Notes under the pieces: model-generated
Told to the model about the DNA's origin: nothing
What the model saw: the letters and a program-made list of their open reading frames with translations, nothing else
Database searches by the model: none
Program-made: the position numbers and the translations under genes
NCBI RefSeq assembly: GCF_026107455.2
Contig: NZ_JAPCHY010000010.1
Span: 62,001 to 126,000 of the forward strand
Source of the DNA: Xanthomonas chitinilytica
Lineage (GTDB): Bacteria; Pseudomonadota; Gammaproteobacteria; Xanthomonadales; Xanthomonadaceae
DNA: 64,000 bases
Reading direction: 5' to 3'
In this document: in pieces, positions 1 through 8,375 of the stretch
Layout of the letters: the number at the start of each line of letters is the position of its first letter
How positions within the stretch are numbered: position 1 is the first letter of the stretch

Positions 1-45
1 ACGCTGTTCCTGCGCGAGACCAAGGACGTGGACATCACCAAGTAA
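1..45 (+). CDS. 3' end of a protein, possibly an MFS transporter (partial)
   Basis: Only the last 14 codons and a TAA stop are inside the window; the gene begins before base 1. The tail reads LFLRETKDVDITK. Endings of the form L-x-ETKxVDI are common at the C-terminus of major facilitator transporters, so that family is a guess and nothing more. A strong terminator follows, so this gene closes a transcription unit. Confidence 0.4.
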   Translation, partial: TLFLRETKDVDITK

Positions 46-80
46 CGTTCTCTCCCGGACCGGCATTGCCGGTCATCCCG

Positions 81-112
81 AGGCGCCGGTTCCCACCGGC
101 GCCTTTTTTTTT
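81..112 (+). terminator. Rho-independent terminator
   Basis: A perfect 9-bp GC-rich stem (AGGCGCCGG at 81-89 with CCGGCGCCT at 96-104) has a 6-base loop and runs into nine T residues. It lies 36 bases after the stop of the partial gene and upstream of the aldehyde dehydrogenase, which therefore probably has its own promoter. Confidence 0.9.
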
Positions 113-215
113 GCCGGTGCGATGGCGGGAGCGGTCCGCCATGGCACCGCGTGGCTGCGCGGCGGCGGGCGAACGGCCACAATGGGCCGTCGTCGCCACC
201 CGGTCGCCTGCCGCC

Positions 216-1622
216 ATGTCCGAACAACCCGTCACGCTCGATGCCCTCCTGCTGCGCACACGCCAGGCGTGGGCGCGGCAGCGTCCCGATTTCCAGCAGC
301 GCCGCGACGACCTGCGGCGGCTGCGCGCGGCGTTCAAGACGCGGCTGCCGGCGATGACGGAAGCCATCGCCGCCGACTTCGGCCACCGTTCGCACCACGA
401 ATCGCTGATCGCCGACGGCATGGCCGTGCTCGGCGAGATCGACCACCTGCTGCGCCACCTCAAGGGCTGGATGAAGCCGCGCCGGGTCGGCGTCGGCTGG
501 CGCTTCTGGCCGGCGCGGGCGCAGCTGCGGCCGTTGCCGGTGGGCGTGGTCGGGGTGATCTCGCCGTGGAACTATCCGGTCAATCTGGCGTTGGTGCCGC
601 TGGCCACCGCGATCGCCGCCGGCAACCACGTGCTGCTCAAGCCGTCCGAGCACACTCCGCGCACCAGCGCCTTCCTGCAGGAGCTGCTGGCCGAGGTGTT
701 CCCGCCGGAGCGGGTGGCGGTGGTGCAGGGCGGCGCCGAGGTGGCTGCCGCGTTCGCCGCGCTGCCGCTGGACCACCTGGTGTTCACCGGTTCCACCGCG
801 GTCGGGCGCAAGGTGATGGCCGCGGCGGCGGCGAACCTGACGCCGCTGACGCTGGAGCTGGGCGGCAAGTCGCCGGCGATCGTCTGCCCCGGCTATCCGC
901 TCGAGCGCGCCGCCGCGCGGCTGGCCACCGGCAAGTGGTTCAACGCCGGCCAGACCTGCATCGCCCCGGACTACGTGCTGATCGATGCCGGCCGCGAGGC
1001 GGCGCTGGTGCAGGCGCTGCGCGCGCAGGTGCTGGCCCGCTACGGCGATTTCGCCGATCCGCGCGACTACACCCGGATCGTCAACGAAGGCCAGTACCGG
1101 CGCCTGCGCGGCATCGTCGACGACGCCCGCGCGCGCGGGCTGGAGGTGATCGAACTGGCGACGCTGGACCCGGCCGTGGCCGAGCGCGAGCGGCTGCTGC
1201 CGCCGACCGTGATCCTGCAGCCCGGCGACGACGCGGCGGTGATGCAGGAGGAGATCTTCGGGCCGATCCTGCCGGTGCGCGGCTACCGCTCGCTGGACGA
1301 GGCCATCGCCACCGTCAACGGCCGCGAGCGGCCATTGGCGCTGTACCCCTTCAGCGACGACCGCGACGCGATCGAACGCATCCTCGGCGCCACCGTCGCC
1401 GGCGGCGTCACCGTCAACGACACCCTGCTGCATTTCGCGATCAACGGCCTGCCGTTCGGCGGCATCGGCGCCAGCGGCATGGGCGCCTACCATGGCCGCG
1501 CCGGCTTCGATGCGATGAGCAAGCAGCTGCCGGTGCTGTGGCAGGCGCGCCGCGCCGGCAGCGATCTGCTCAAGCCGCCCTATGCCAGGGTGGCGCGCTT
1601 CATCGACCTGATCGTGCGCTGA
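216..1622 (+). CDS. calB: Coniferyl-aldehyde dehydrogenase family protein
   Basis: NAD(P)-dependent aldehyde dehydrogenase of 468 residues, short for the superfamily but usual for the coniferyl aldehyde dehydrogenase group. The fold signatures are SPWNYPVNL near residue 113, the general base Glu214 in LELGGKSP, and the nucleophile Cys248 in NAGQTCIAPDYV. The C-terminal GIGASGMGAYHGRAGF is typical of this subgroup and of fatty aldehyde dehydrogenases. The ATG at 216 is chosen because the family N-terminus (an LLLRTRQA-type helix) begins there; an in-frame upstream extension overlaps the terminator. The natural substrate could equally be a long-chain aldehyde. It stands alone, convergent with the SDR gene. 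Confidence 0.85.
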   Translation: MSEQPVTLDALLLRTRQAWARQRPDFQQRRDDLRRLRAAFKTRLPAMTEAIAADFGHRSHHESLIADGMAVLGEIDHLLRHLKGWMKPRRVGVGWRFWPARAQLRPLPVGVVGVISPWNYPVNLALVPLATAIAAGNHVLLKPSEHTPRTSAFLQELLAEVFPPERVAVVQGGAEVAAAFAALPLDHLVFTGSTAVGRKVMAAAAANLTPLTLELGGKSPAIVCPGYPLERAAARLATGKWFNAGQTCIAPDYVLIDAGREAALVQALRAQVLARYGDFADPRDYTRIVNEGQYRRLRGIVDDARARGLEVIELATLDPAVAERERLLPPTVILQPGDDAAVMQEEIFGPILPVRGYRSLDEAIATVNGRERPLALYPFSDDRDAIERILGATVAGGVTVNDTLLHFAINGLPFGGIGASGMGAYHGRAGFDAMSKQLPVLWQARRAGSDLLKPPYARVARFIDLIVR

Positions 1623-1631
1623 GGCGCACGA

Positions 1632-2402
1632 TCAGGTCACCGGCAGCGTGCCGCCGTCGATGGTGAATTCGCTACCGGTGATGGCGGCCGCAAGCGGCGA
1701 GAGCAGGAAGGCGATCAGGTTGGCCACCTCGGCCGGCCTGGCCGGCCGGCCCAGCGGAATGCCGCCCAGCGCCTGCATGACGATGCGCTTGCCGCCCTCG
1801 TAGTCGGTGCCGGCCTGTTCGGCCAGCCGCTGCGCCAGCGCCACCGAGGCCTCGGTCTCGACCCAGCCCGGCGCCACCCGCACCACGCGCACGCCGCGGG
1901 CGGCCACTTCCTTGGACAGGCTCTTGCTGTAGGTCGCCAGTGCGGCCTTGGCCGCGGCGTAGGCGGTGGTGGATTCGGGCAGCGGCAGCCGGCTCTGGAT
2001 GGAGGTGACGTGGACGATCGCGCCGGCTCCCTGCGCCAGCATGCCCGGCAGCAGCGCGCGGTCCAGCCGCACCGCCGGGAACAGGTTGAGGTCCAGTTCC
2101 TTCCGCCATTGCGCATCGTCCAGCACGGCGTAGCCGCCGCCCGGCGCCGACGAGCCGCCCAGCACATGGACGATGGCATCCACGCCGCCAAGGCGTTCGG
2201 CCACCGCCTCCACCACCCGGTCGCAGCCGTCGGCCGTGCTCAGGTCGGCGGCGACGCACAGTGCATCGGCGTCTTGCGGATGCGTGCGTGCCACCGCGAG
2301 CACGCGCGCGCCCAGTTCGCGCAGCAGCGTCGCGGTGGCGCCGCCGATGCCGCGGGTGGCAGCGGTGACCAGCACCCGCCTGCCGTGCAGCGCCAGCTCC
2401 AT
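1632..2402 (-). CDS. SDR family oxidoreductase
   Basis: Classical short-chain dehydrogenase/reductase of 256 residues. The Rossmann nucleotide-binding signature TAATRGIG is at residues 13-20, and the catalytic Ser and YxxxK are seen as TSIQS and AYAAAKAAL. The C-terminus ends in [12 protein letters not shown], as in many SDRs. The substrate cannot be told. Its start overlaps the stop of the NTF2-like gene by one base (TGATG), so the two are translationally coupled. The pair is divergent from an HxlR-type regulator, which probably controls it. Confidence 0.85.
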   Translation of the reverse strand: MELALHGRRVLVTAATRGIGGATATLLRELGARVLAVARTHPQDADALCVAADLSTADGCDRVVEAVAERLGGVDAIVHVLGGSSAPGGGYAVLDDAQWRKELDLNLFPAVRLDRALLPGMLAQGAGAIVHVTSIQSRLPLPESTTAYAAAKAALATYSKSLSKEVAARGVRVVRVAPGWVETEASVALAQRLAEQAGTDYEGGKRIVMQALGGIPLGRPARPAEVANLIAFLLSPLAAAITGSEFTIDGGTLPVT

Positions 2403-2728
2403 CAGCGGATCTCCAGCGAGGCGATGCGGTCGCCGGCCAGTTCGACCGTGTAGTCCAGTTCGGCCGGGCTGCCGGGGAAGTCGCCGCTGGTGCGCACGCG
2501 CAGCCGCAGGGTAGCGCCGCGCCGCTGCACCGACAGCGGCTCGACCCGGTAGCGGTAGCGCGCCTTGGACGCGCGCTTCCAGGCCTGGATCGCCTCGATC
2601 CCGCGTATCGTGCCGCCCTCGTCGCGCACCACGGCATCGGCGGCGAAGCAGCGCGCGATGGCGTCCACGCCGTCGTGGTTCTCCTCTTCCAGGTACAGCG
2701 CCAGCGGCTGCGGCAGTTCGATGTCCAT
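2402..2728 (-). CDS. NTF2-like / SnoaL-like protein
   Basis: A 108-residue single-domain protein with the cone-shaped NTF2-like pattern: an N-terminal helix ([19 protein letters not shown]), the hallmark [18 protein letters not shown] strand-turn, and two long C-terminal strands. Such proteins bind small hydrophobic ligands or act as isomerase-like enzymes. The ATG at 2728 is preferred because the domain begins immediately and TTCTTGCGGGG sits beyond it as non-coding leader. First gene of a two-gene unit with the SDR and divergent from the HxlR regulator, which suggests a small catabolic or detoxification module. Confidence 0.75.
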   Translation of the reverse strand: MDIELPQPLALYLEEENHDGVDAIARCFAADAVVRDEGGTIRGIEAIQAWKRASKARYRYRVEPLSVQRRGATLRLRVRTSGDFPGSPAELDYTVELAGDRIASLEIR

Positions 2729-2810
2729 CGACGATTCCTCGGGGGATTTCTTGCGGGGCGAGCATCCTCGCCCTAGGCTGGCGCATGGACAAGAACGCAC
2801 CGGAAAGTGA

Positions 2811-3149
2811 GTGACTGACGCCGGCGTAAGCAGGAAGGCCTACACCCCCGAAGCGGCGGCACGCGACGTCGAGGCGACGATCCGGCTGCTGGAAGGACGC
2901 TGGAAGCTGCTGATCCTGTTCCACCTGTTCGACGGCAAGGTGCAGCGCTATTCGGACCTGGAACGGCTGATCCCCGGCATCTCGCAGAAGATGCTGGCGC
3001 AGCAGCTGCGTGGACTGGAGGCCGACGGCATCGTGGCGCGGACGGTGTACCCGGAAGTGCCGCCGAGGGTGGAATACCGCCTGACCGAATGGGGCCAGGC
3101 GCTGTGCCCGGCGCTGGATGGCCTGCTGCAGTGGGCGGAGAAGAAGTGA
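2811..3149 (+). CDS. HxlR-type winged-helix transcriptional regulator
   Basis: A 112-residue HxlR-family DNA-binding protein. The characteristic segment [18 protein letters not shown] is followed by [16 protein letters not shown] text ([12 protein letters not shown]), the recognition region [16 protein letters not shown] and a wing ending in [15 protein letters not shown]. There is no obvious conserved redox cysteine of the HypR kind. A GTG at 2811 is the first start after an in-frame TGA at 2808; GGAAAG lies just upstream. Divergent from the NTF2-like/SDR pair with about 80 bases between starts, so it is probably their local repressor responding to an aldehyde, quinone or similar compound. 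Confidence 0.85.
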   Translation: MTDAGVSRKAYTPEAAARDVEATIRLLEGRWKLLILFHLFDGKVQRYSDLERLIPGISQKMLAQQLRGLEADGIVARTVYPEVPPRVEYRLTEWGQALCPALDGLLQWAEKK

Positions 3150-3370
3150 TCCCGGCCGCTCCCGCCGCTTTCCTGCGGGCACGACCCCGGTCGCGACGCG
3201 GTCTTGCCGGTGTGGCCGGTGCTGGCAGAAAACGGGAGTGCCGCCTGCTGCGGCAGGAATCCCGGTGGCGGCGGATTTTTCCCGCAAGGAAGCCGTCCTT
3301 CGATCCGCACCGTGCCTGCGCAGGCGGCAGGCCCTAAACTGGCCTGCGTTTTCGCCCGAACCCCGCATCC

Positions 3371-4138
3371 ATGAAGATCGCCAGCTGGAACGTCAATTCG
3401 CTCAACGTGCGCCTGCCGCACCTGGAACAGTGGCTGGGCGCTTTCGCCCCGGACGTGGTCGGGATCCAGGAAACCAAGCTGGAGGACCACAAGTTCCCCG
3501 ATGCGGTGCTGGCCGGGCTGGGCTACCGCAGCGTGTTCGCCGGGCAGAAGACCTACAACGGCGTGGCGATCCTGTCGCGGCAGGCGCCGGAGGACGTGCA
3601 GATCGGCATCCCCGGCTTCGACGACGAGCAGAAGCGCGCCATCGCCGCCACCATCGGCGACACCCGGGTGGTCAACCTGTACGTGGTCAACGGCCAGGAC
3701 GTGGGCACCGAAAAGTACGCCTACAAGCTGCGTTGGCTCGATGCCGTGCACGACTGGCTGCGGGACGAGCTGCAGCGGCACCCGCAGCTGGTGGTGCTGG
3801 GCGACTTCAACATCGCCCCGGACGCGCGCGACGTGCACGACCCGGCGGTGTGGAACGACAACCACATCCTCACCTCCACCGCCGAGCGCGGCGCGCTGAA
3901 CAAGCTGCTGCAGTTGGGCCTGCACGACGCCTTCCGCCTGCACCACGACGACGGCGGCATCTTCAGCTGGTGGGACTACCGTGCCGCCGGCTTCCGCCGC
4001 GACCTCGGCTTGCGCATCGACCTGACCCTGGTGTCCGATGCGCTGAAGGCCCGCGCCGTGGCCGCCGGCATCGACCGCGAGCCGCGTACCTGGGAGCGTC
4101 CCAGCGACCACGCGCCGGCCTGGGTGCAGCTGGGGTGA
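3371..4138 (+). CDS. xth: Exodeoxyribonuclease III
   Basis: A 255-residue member of the Xth/APE1 endonuclease-exonuclease-phosphatase family, which cuts DNA at abasic sites in base-excision repair. Visible active-site elements are NVNSLNVR near the N-terminus, Glu34 in QETKLED (metal ligand), [26 protein letters not shown], and the catalytic [10 protein letters not shown] close to the C-terminus. Length and order match bacterial Xth. It has its own transcription unit; about 220 bases upstream are non-coding with no convincing promoter. Confidence 0.93.
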   Translation: MKIASWNVNSLNVRLPHLEQWLGAFAPDVVGIQETKLEDHKFPDAVLAGLGYRSVFAGQKTYNGVAILSRQAPEDVQIGIPGFDDEQKRAIAATIGDTRVVNLYVVNGQDVGTEKYAYKLRWLDAVHDWLRDELQRHPQLVVLGDFNIAPDARDVHDPAVWNDNHILTSTAERGALNKLLQLGLHDAFRLHHDDGGIFSWWDYRAAGFRRDLGLRIDLTLVSDALKARAVAAGIDREPRTWERPSDHAPAWVQLG

Positions 4139-4278
4139 GGCACTGCCGGCCAGCGTGCGCCCCGGCCCCCTGAGTCGGCGGGCTGGGGCGAAGTGGCGGG
4201 TACGGGATGACGGGGAGAGGCCCACGGTCCGCCTCGCAGGCCGTGGGATGCCGGTGCGGATGCGGGGACGCGTTTCCT

Positions 4279-4530
4279 CTAGCGGATGCTCTTGCGGGTG
4301 AACAGGTTGACGATCGCCAGCAGGATCACCGCGCCTATCAGCGAATAGATGAAGGTGCGCAGGGTGATGGCATCGTTGATGCCGCCGCCGAACAGGAAGC
4401 CCGCGATCAGCGCGCCGATGATGCCGACCACGATGTTGAGGATGATGCCTTGCTGCGCATCGCGGCGCATGATGATGCTGGCCAGCCAGCCCACGATGCC
4501 ACCGACGATCAACCAGATGATGATGCCCAT
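4279..4530 (-). CDS. GlsB/YeaQ/YmgE family membrane protein
   Basis: An 83-residue, almost wholly hydrophobic protein with three membrane segments and glycine-rich turns (WLIVGGIVGWLASIIM, NIVVGIIGALIAGFLFGGG, FIYSLIGAVILLAIVNLF). This is the transglycosylase-associated/stress-response membrane protein family; the biochemical role is unknown. A good ribosome binding site, AAGGAG, lies 9 bases before the ATG on the minus strand. Convergent with xth, divergent from the phosphopantetheinyl transferase gene. Confidence 0.88.
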   Translation of the reverse strand: MGIIIWLIVGGIVGWLASIIMRRDAQQGIILNIVVGIIGALIAGFLFGGGINDAITLRTFIYSLIGAVILLAIVNLFTRKSIR

Positions 4531-4626
4531 GCTTGCCTCTCCTTGTCGCTGCGGTGCACCGGAGCCGGTGCTGTCGCCACAGTTAAAGCGCAGGCTCGTG
4601 AAGCCATCGTGCACTGGCCCGGCGGC

Positions 4627-5283
4627 ATGAGCGGCGGCGGTATGGCCGGCGGGCACGGCCGCTGGCGGTTCGGCCCGGTGACGGTGTGGCGGCTGCCGCA
4701 CGTGCCCGGCACCCGCGGCGAGCCGCAGGCGCGCGAACTGCTGGCCGCCGAGCTGGGCGGCAGTCCGGAACAGCTGCCGTTGACCCGCGACGAACGCGGC
4801 CGCCCGTGGCTGTACGGGCGCCTGGCGCATTACGGCACCGGCTGGAGCCACAGCGGCGGCTGGCTGCTGGTGGCGCTGGGCCGGCAGGTGCGGCTGGGGG
4901 TGGACCTGGAGCAGCAGCGGCTGCGGCCGCGGATGCTGGAGGTGGTGCGCCGCTTCTTCCATCCCGACGAGGCGGACTGGCTGGAAGCGCTGGACCAGAC
5001 GGCCCGCGAACACTGGTTCTTCCGGGTCTGGTGCGCCAAGGAGGCGCTGCTCAAGGCGCACGGCCATGGCATCTCCTTCGGCCTGCACAAGCTGGCATTC
5101 GCGCCCACGGCCGACGGCGCGCTGCAGTTGGCGTGGTGCGATCCGGCGCTGGGCCAGGCCGGCCGCTGGCACCTGCACGAATGGCAGGCCTCGGCCGATT
5201 TCCGCGCTGCGCTGGCGTGGTACCCGGCCGCGCCGGTGCCGCCTTCGTTGCCCGGCCCGGAGTCGCCGCCGGCGGACGCCTGA
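4627..5283 (+). CDS. 4'-phosphopantetheinyl transferase (Sfp/HetI type)
   Basis: A 218-residue enzyme expected to move the phosphopantetheine arm of coenzyme A onto a serine of carrier proteins. It shows the two family motifs: LGVDLEQQ (magnesium-binding Asp and Glu) and WCAKEALLKAHGHGIS. An alternative ATG at 4642 would shorten it by five residues. A Sfp-type enzyme is normally required to activate acyl carrier proteins of secondary metabolism, so the two ACPs of the pigment operon 40 kb away (45.1-45.6 kb) are plausible clients. It sits just upstream of rsmG. Confidence 0.87.
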   Translation: MSGGGMAGGHGRWRFGPVTVWRLPHVPGTRGEPQARELLAAELGGSPEQLPLTRDERGRPWLYGRLAHYGTGWSHSGGWLLVALGRQVRLGVDLEQQRLRPRMLEVVRRFFHPDEADWLEALDQTAREHWFFRVWCAKEALLKAHGHGISFGLHKLAFAPTADGALQLAWCDPALGQAGRWHLHEWQASADFRAALAWYPAAPVPPSLPGPESPPADA

Positions 5284-5339
5284 GGCATGCCCCCCGCCGT
5301 CGGATACGCAAGGTTTGCGGTCCGGCCGAGCGCGCCTGC

Positions 5340-5345
5340 GATAAT
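5340..5345 (+). promoter_or_regulatory. -10 element 7 bases before rsmG ATG
   Basis: GATAAT, preceded by TGC (extended -10 style), ends 7 bases before the rsmG start codon. Normal spacing would place transcription start on or next to the ATG, implying a leaderless message. The same arrangement recurs at several other genes in the window. No clear -35 box is visible. Confidence 0.5.
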
Positions 5346-5352
5346 CGCCGCC

Positions 5353-5994
5353 ATGAACGATTCTTCCCTGCCGGCCGGTGTGGCCGCCGAACTGGAGCGT
5401 GGCCTGCAGGCCATGGGCCTGGACGCCGCCACGCTGGCGCCACCGCTGCTGGCCTACCTGGCGCTGCTGGCGCGCTGGAACCGCACCTACAATCTCACCG
5501 CCATCCGCGACCCGCACGAGATGGTCACCCGTCACCTGCTCGATTCGCTGGCGATGGCGCCGCATGTCGAGAGCGGCAGCCTGGCCGACCTGGGCACCGG
5601 CCCGGGGCTGCCGGGCATCCCGCTGGCCATCGCCCGGCCGCAGTTGCAGGTGACGCTGGTGGAGAGCAACGGCAAGAAGGCCCGCTTCCTGCGCGAGGCG
5701 GTGCGCCAGCTGGGCCTGGGCAACGCCCGGGTGGCCGAATCGCGGGCCGAGGCGCTGGCCGAGCCGGAGGCCTACGACCACCTGACCGCGCGCGCGCTGG
5801 ACACCCTGGCCGGGATCGTTGCCGTCGGCGGCCACCTGCTGCGCCGCGGCGGCACGCTGCTGGCGATGAAGGGCGTGTACCCGCACGAGGAGATCGCGCA
5901 GCTGCCGCCCGACTGGGAAGTGGCGCAGGTGTTGCCGTTGCAGGTCCCCGGCCTGACAGGCGAGCGCCATCTGGTGGTCTGCCGCCGGAAATAA
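5353..5994 (+). CDS. rsmG: 16S rRNA (guanine-527-N7) methyltransferase RsmG
   Basis: A 213-residue SAM-dependent methyltransferase of the GidB family that modifies G527 of 16S rRNA. The N-terminal helical region contains [20 protein letters not shown] and the hallmark TRHLLDSLA; the SAM-binding motif is [30 protein letters not shown] and LTARALDTL follow. The start at 5353 is set by the family N-terminus and by a -10-like element placed for leaderless transcription. It is followed by parA and parB, the conserved origin-proximal order, which suggests this window lies near oriC. Confidence 0.93.
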   Translation: MNDSSLPAGVAAELERGLQAMGLDAATLAPPLLAYLALLARWNRTYNLTAIRDPHEMVTRHLLDSLAMAPHVESGSLADLGTGPGLPGIPLAIARPQLQVTLVESNGKKARFLREAVRQLGLGNARVAESRAEALAEPEAYDHLTARALDTLAGIVAVGGHLLRRGGTLLAMKGVYPHEEIAQLPPDWEVAQVLPLQVPGLTGERHLVVCRRK

Positions 5995-6014
5995 CGGCAC
6001 ACCCGACCGCCCCT

Positions 6015-6082
6015 GTAGGAGCGACGTCAGTCGCGACAGGCTTCATCGGGAAGGCCCCGGTCGCGACTGACGTCGCTCCTAC
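6015..6082. repeat. REP-like inverted repeat pair, copy 1
   Basis: Two 23-base arms, one beginning GTAGGAGCGACGTCAG at 6015 and its exact reverse complement at 6060-6082, flank a 22-base spacer. They can fold into a very long hairpin in the rsmG-parA gap. Two further pairs with the same arms occur at 20.9 and 39.8 kb. Confidence 0.9.
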
Positions 6083-6168
6083 GCAGGGCAGGGAGCCCGA
6101 TTTCCCTGATCCGGTCCCCAGCCCGCATAATGCCCGGTCCAACCCTCCAGCCCACGAGGCTTTCCTGC

Positions 6169-6966
6169 ATGGCTAGGATCATCGCCATCGCCAACCAGAA
6201 GGGCGGCGTCGGCAAGACCACCACGGCCGTCAACCTGGCCGCCGCCCTTGCCAGTACGCCCAAGCGCGTGCTGCTGGTCGATCTGGACGCGCAGGGCAAT
6301 GCCACCATGGGCAGCGGCGTGGACAAGCGCGAGGTGGCCGCCTCCACCTGCGACCTGCTGCTGGGCGAGAACAGCGCCGCCGACATCCGCGTCACCGCGC
6401 CGGAAGGCTTCGACCTGCTGCCGGGCAACATCGACCTGACCGCCGCCGAGATCCAGCTGATGGAGCAGGGCGAGCGCGAGCAGCGGCTCAAGCGCGCGCT
6501 GGCGCCGATCCGCGACGAATACGACTTCATCCTGATCGACTGCCCGCCGGCGCTGTCGCTGCTCACGCTCAACGCGCTGGCCGCGGCCGACTCGGTGATC
6601 GTGCCGATGCAGTGCGAGTACTACGCGCTGGAAGGCCTGAGCGCGCTGGTGGAGACCATCGAGGCGCTGCGCGCCGGCCTGAACCCGGCGCTGGAGATCG
6701 AAGGCGTGCTGCGCACCATGTTCGACGTGCGCAACAACCTGGCCAACGCGGTCTCGGCCGAGCTGACCGAGCACTTCGGCGACAAGGTGTTCCGCACCAT
6801 CGTGCCGCGCAACGTGCGCCTGGCCGAGGCGCCCAGCCACGGCCAGAGCATCGTCGGCTACGACCGCGCCTCGCGCGGCGGCGTGGCCTATCTCGGGCTG
6901 GCGGGCGAGATCATCCGCCGCAACAACGAACGCAACAAGGCCGCCAGGGCCGTGGAGACCGTCTGA
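6169..6966 (+). CDS. parA: Chromosome partitioning ATPase ParA (Soj)
   Basis: A 265-residue ParA/MinD-type ATPase that works with ParB to segregate the replicated origin. The deviant Walker A motif KGGVGKTT is at residues 11-18; the A' motif is VDLDAQGNATMG and Walker B is FILIDCPPALSLL. The ATG at 6169 gives the standard MARIIAIANQ start; a longer in-frame start at 6130 overlaps a CATAAT -10-like box and is unlikely. Overlaps parB by one base. Confidence 0.95.
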   Translation: MARIIAIANQKGGVGKTTTAVNLAAALASTPKRVLLVDLDAQGNATMGSGVDKREVAASTCDLLLGENSAADIRVTAPEGFDLLPGNIDLTAAEIQLMEQGEREQRLKRALAPIRDEYDFILIDCPPALSLLTLNALAAADSVIVPMQCEYYALEGLSALVETIEALRAGLNPALEIEGVLRTMFDVRNNLANAVSAELTEHFGDKVFRTIVPRNVRLAEAPSHGQSIVGYDRASRGGVAYLGLAGEIIRRNNERNKAARAVETV

Positions 6967-7895
6967 TGAGTATCAGCAAGCCGGCCGGTGGCAAGAAGCG
7001 CGGCCTCGGCCGTGGCCTGGACGCACTGCTCGGCCCCAAGGGCGCGGTGACCCAGGTGGCCGCTGCCGCCATTGCCGAGCCGCTGCCGGGCGAAGTGCTG
7101 CGCAAGCTGCCGCTGGACCAGCTGCAGCCGGGCAAGTACCAGCCGCGCCGCGACATGGACGACACCAAGCTGGCCGAGCTGTCCGAGTCGATCAAGGCCC
7201 AGGGCGTGATCCAGCCGATCCTGGTGCGGCAGCTGCAGGGCGACCGCTACGAGATCGTCGCCGGCGAACGCCGCTGGCGCGCCTCGCGCCTGGCCGGGCT
7301 GGACGAAGTGCCGGTGGTGGTGCGCGAGCTGGAAGACCGCACCGTCATCGCCATGGCGCTGATCGAGAACATCCAGCGCGAAGACCTCAACCCGCTGGAG
7401 GAGGCCGAGGCGCTGCAGCGGCTGATCAGCGAGTTCACCCTGACCCACGCCGAAGCGGCGCAGGCGGTGGGCCGCTCGCGCGCGGCGGTGTCCAACCTGC
7501 TGCGGCTGCTGGAACTGCCGGTGGCGATCCGGGTATTGCTGGAAAGCCGGCGGCTGGAAATGGGCCATGCCCGCGCGCTGCTGACGCTGGCGCCGGAACT
7601 GGCCAGCAAGCTGGCGCAGGAAGCGGCCGACCAGGGGTGGTCGGTGCGCGAGGTCGAGCACCGCGCCCAGCAGTTCGCCGCCGGCAAGGTGCCCGGCGCG
7701 CGCAAGGCCAAGCCGGCCGCCAGCACGCCGCAGGCCGACATCGCCTCGCTGGAGACCGAGCTGTCCGAATCGCTGGGCACCAAGGTGGCGATCAACCACG
7801 GCCGCGGCGGCAAGGGCAAGCTGGTGATCCACTACACCGACCTGGATACGCTCGACGGCGTGCTCGAGAAGCTGCGCGCGCGGCGCGACGCCTGA
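6966..7895 (+). CDS. parB: Chromosome partitioning protein ParB
   Basis: A 309-residue ParB/Spo0J CTP-switch DNA-clamp protein. The N-terminus has the ParA-stimulating KKRGLGRGLDALLG motif. The ParB/Srx domain shows LPLDQLQPGKYQPR and the CTP-binding GERRWRASRLAGL, followed by ENIQREDLNPLEEA, and a helix-turn-helix (HAEAAQAVGRSRAAVSNLLRLL). A C-terminal dimerisation region ends VLEKLRARRDA. It starts inside the parA stop (TGATG), so the two are coupled. No parS palindrome was recognised in the adjacent gaps. Confidence 0.95.
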   Translation: MSISKPAGGKKRGLGRGLDALLGPKGAVTQVAAAAIAEPLPGEVLRKLPLDQLQPGKYQPRRDMDDTKLAELSESIKAQGVIQPILVRQLQGDRYEIVAGERRWRASRLAGLDEVPVVVRELEDRTVIAMALIENIQREDLNPLEEAEALQRLISEFTLTHAEAAQAVGRSRAAVSNLLRLLELPVAIRVLLESRRLEMGHARALLTLAPELASKLAQEAADQGWSVREVEHRAQQFAAGKVPGARKAKPAASTPQADIASLETELSESLGTKVAINHGRGGKGKLVIHYTDLDTLDGVLEKLRARRDA

Positions 7896-7971
7896 CCCCG
7901 GCGCGCCGACCGATGCCACGTGTCGCCACGCCCCCGGACCCTGTCGCGCCGCACCCCGTACAGAAGAGCCG

Positions 7972-8280
7972 ATGAACCCGAACAAGGTCGACCGCAACCA
8001 CCTGCTGCGTCTGACCGACCTGCCGAACGTCGGGCCGGCCTGCGAGAAGGATCTGCGCCTGATCGGCATCCGCGTGCCGGCGCACCTGCGTGGTCGCGAC
8101 CCGTACGACATGTACGCCCAGCTGTGCCTGCGCACCGGGGTGATGCACGACCCCTGCGTGATCGACGTGTTCCTGTCGATCGTCCGCTTCCTGGAAGGCG
8201 AACCGCCGCGGCCGTGGTGGGCCTTCAGCAAGGAGCGCAAGCAGACCCTGGCCCGGGAGGCGCCGCTCACCCTGTGGTGA
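7972..8280 (+). CDS. Helix-hairpin-helix protein, Cdd1 / pathogenicity-locus family
   Basis: A 102-residue protein with a single helix-hairpin-helix (LLRLTDLPNVGPACEKDLRLIGI), the same pattern seen in the small Cdd1 or 'pathogenicity locus' family, sometimes annotated as mitomycin resistance. The following segment DPYDMYAQLCLRTGVMHDPCVIDVFLSIVRFLEG is the conserved family core. A nucleic-acid or protein-interaction role is suggested by the HhH, but function is not established. It stands alone 76 bases after parB. Confidence 0.8.
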   Translation: MNPNKVDRNHLLRLTDLPNVGPACEKDLRLIGIRVPAHLRGRDPYDMYAQLCLRTGVMHDPCVIDVFLSIVRFLEGEPPRPWWAFSKERKQTLAREAPLTLW

Positions 8281-8309
8281 GCGCCAGGGCAGGGAACGAC
8301 GGAAACGCC

Positions 8310-8375
8310 ATGAACGTCGCCGCATCGCCACGCGCCAGTACAGCTACCGCATCACGAGCCGGATCGATCCGATGA
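8310..8375 (+). CDS. Possible 21-residue leader peptide coupled to the epimerase
   Basis: A short frame beginning ATGAACGTCGCC reads 21 codons and ends in a TGA that overlaps the ATG of the epimerase (ATGA). It is rich in Ala, Ser, Arg and Thr with no recognisable motif. GGAAACG precedes it as a weak ribosome site. It could be a translational-coupling leader or chance. Confidence 0.25.
   Translation: MNVAASPRASTATASRAGSIR

Noticed and set aside
4207..4626. N-terminal extension of the phosphopantetheinyl transferase frame
   Set aside because: It runs through the divergent GlsB-type gene and its ribosome site; the domain begins after the ATG at 4627.
5995..7971. parS centromere site near parAB
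   Set aside because: I looked for a palindromic ParB site in the adjacent gaps and did not recognise one; the palindromes there are REP-like arms.
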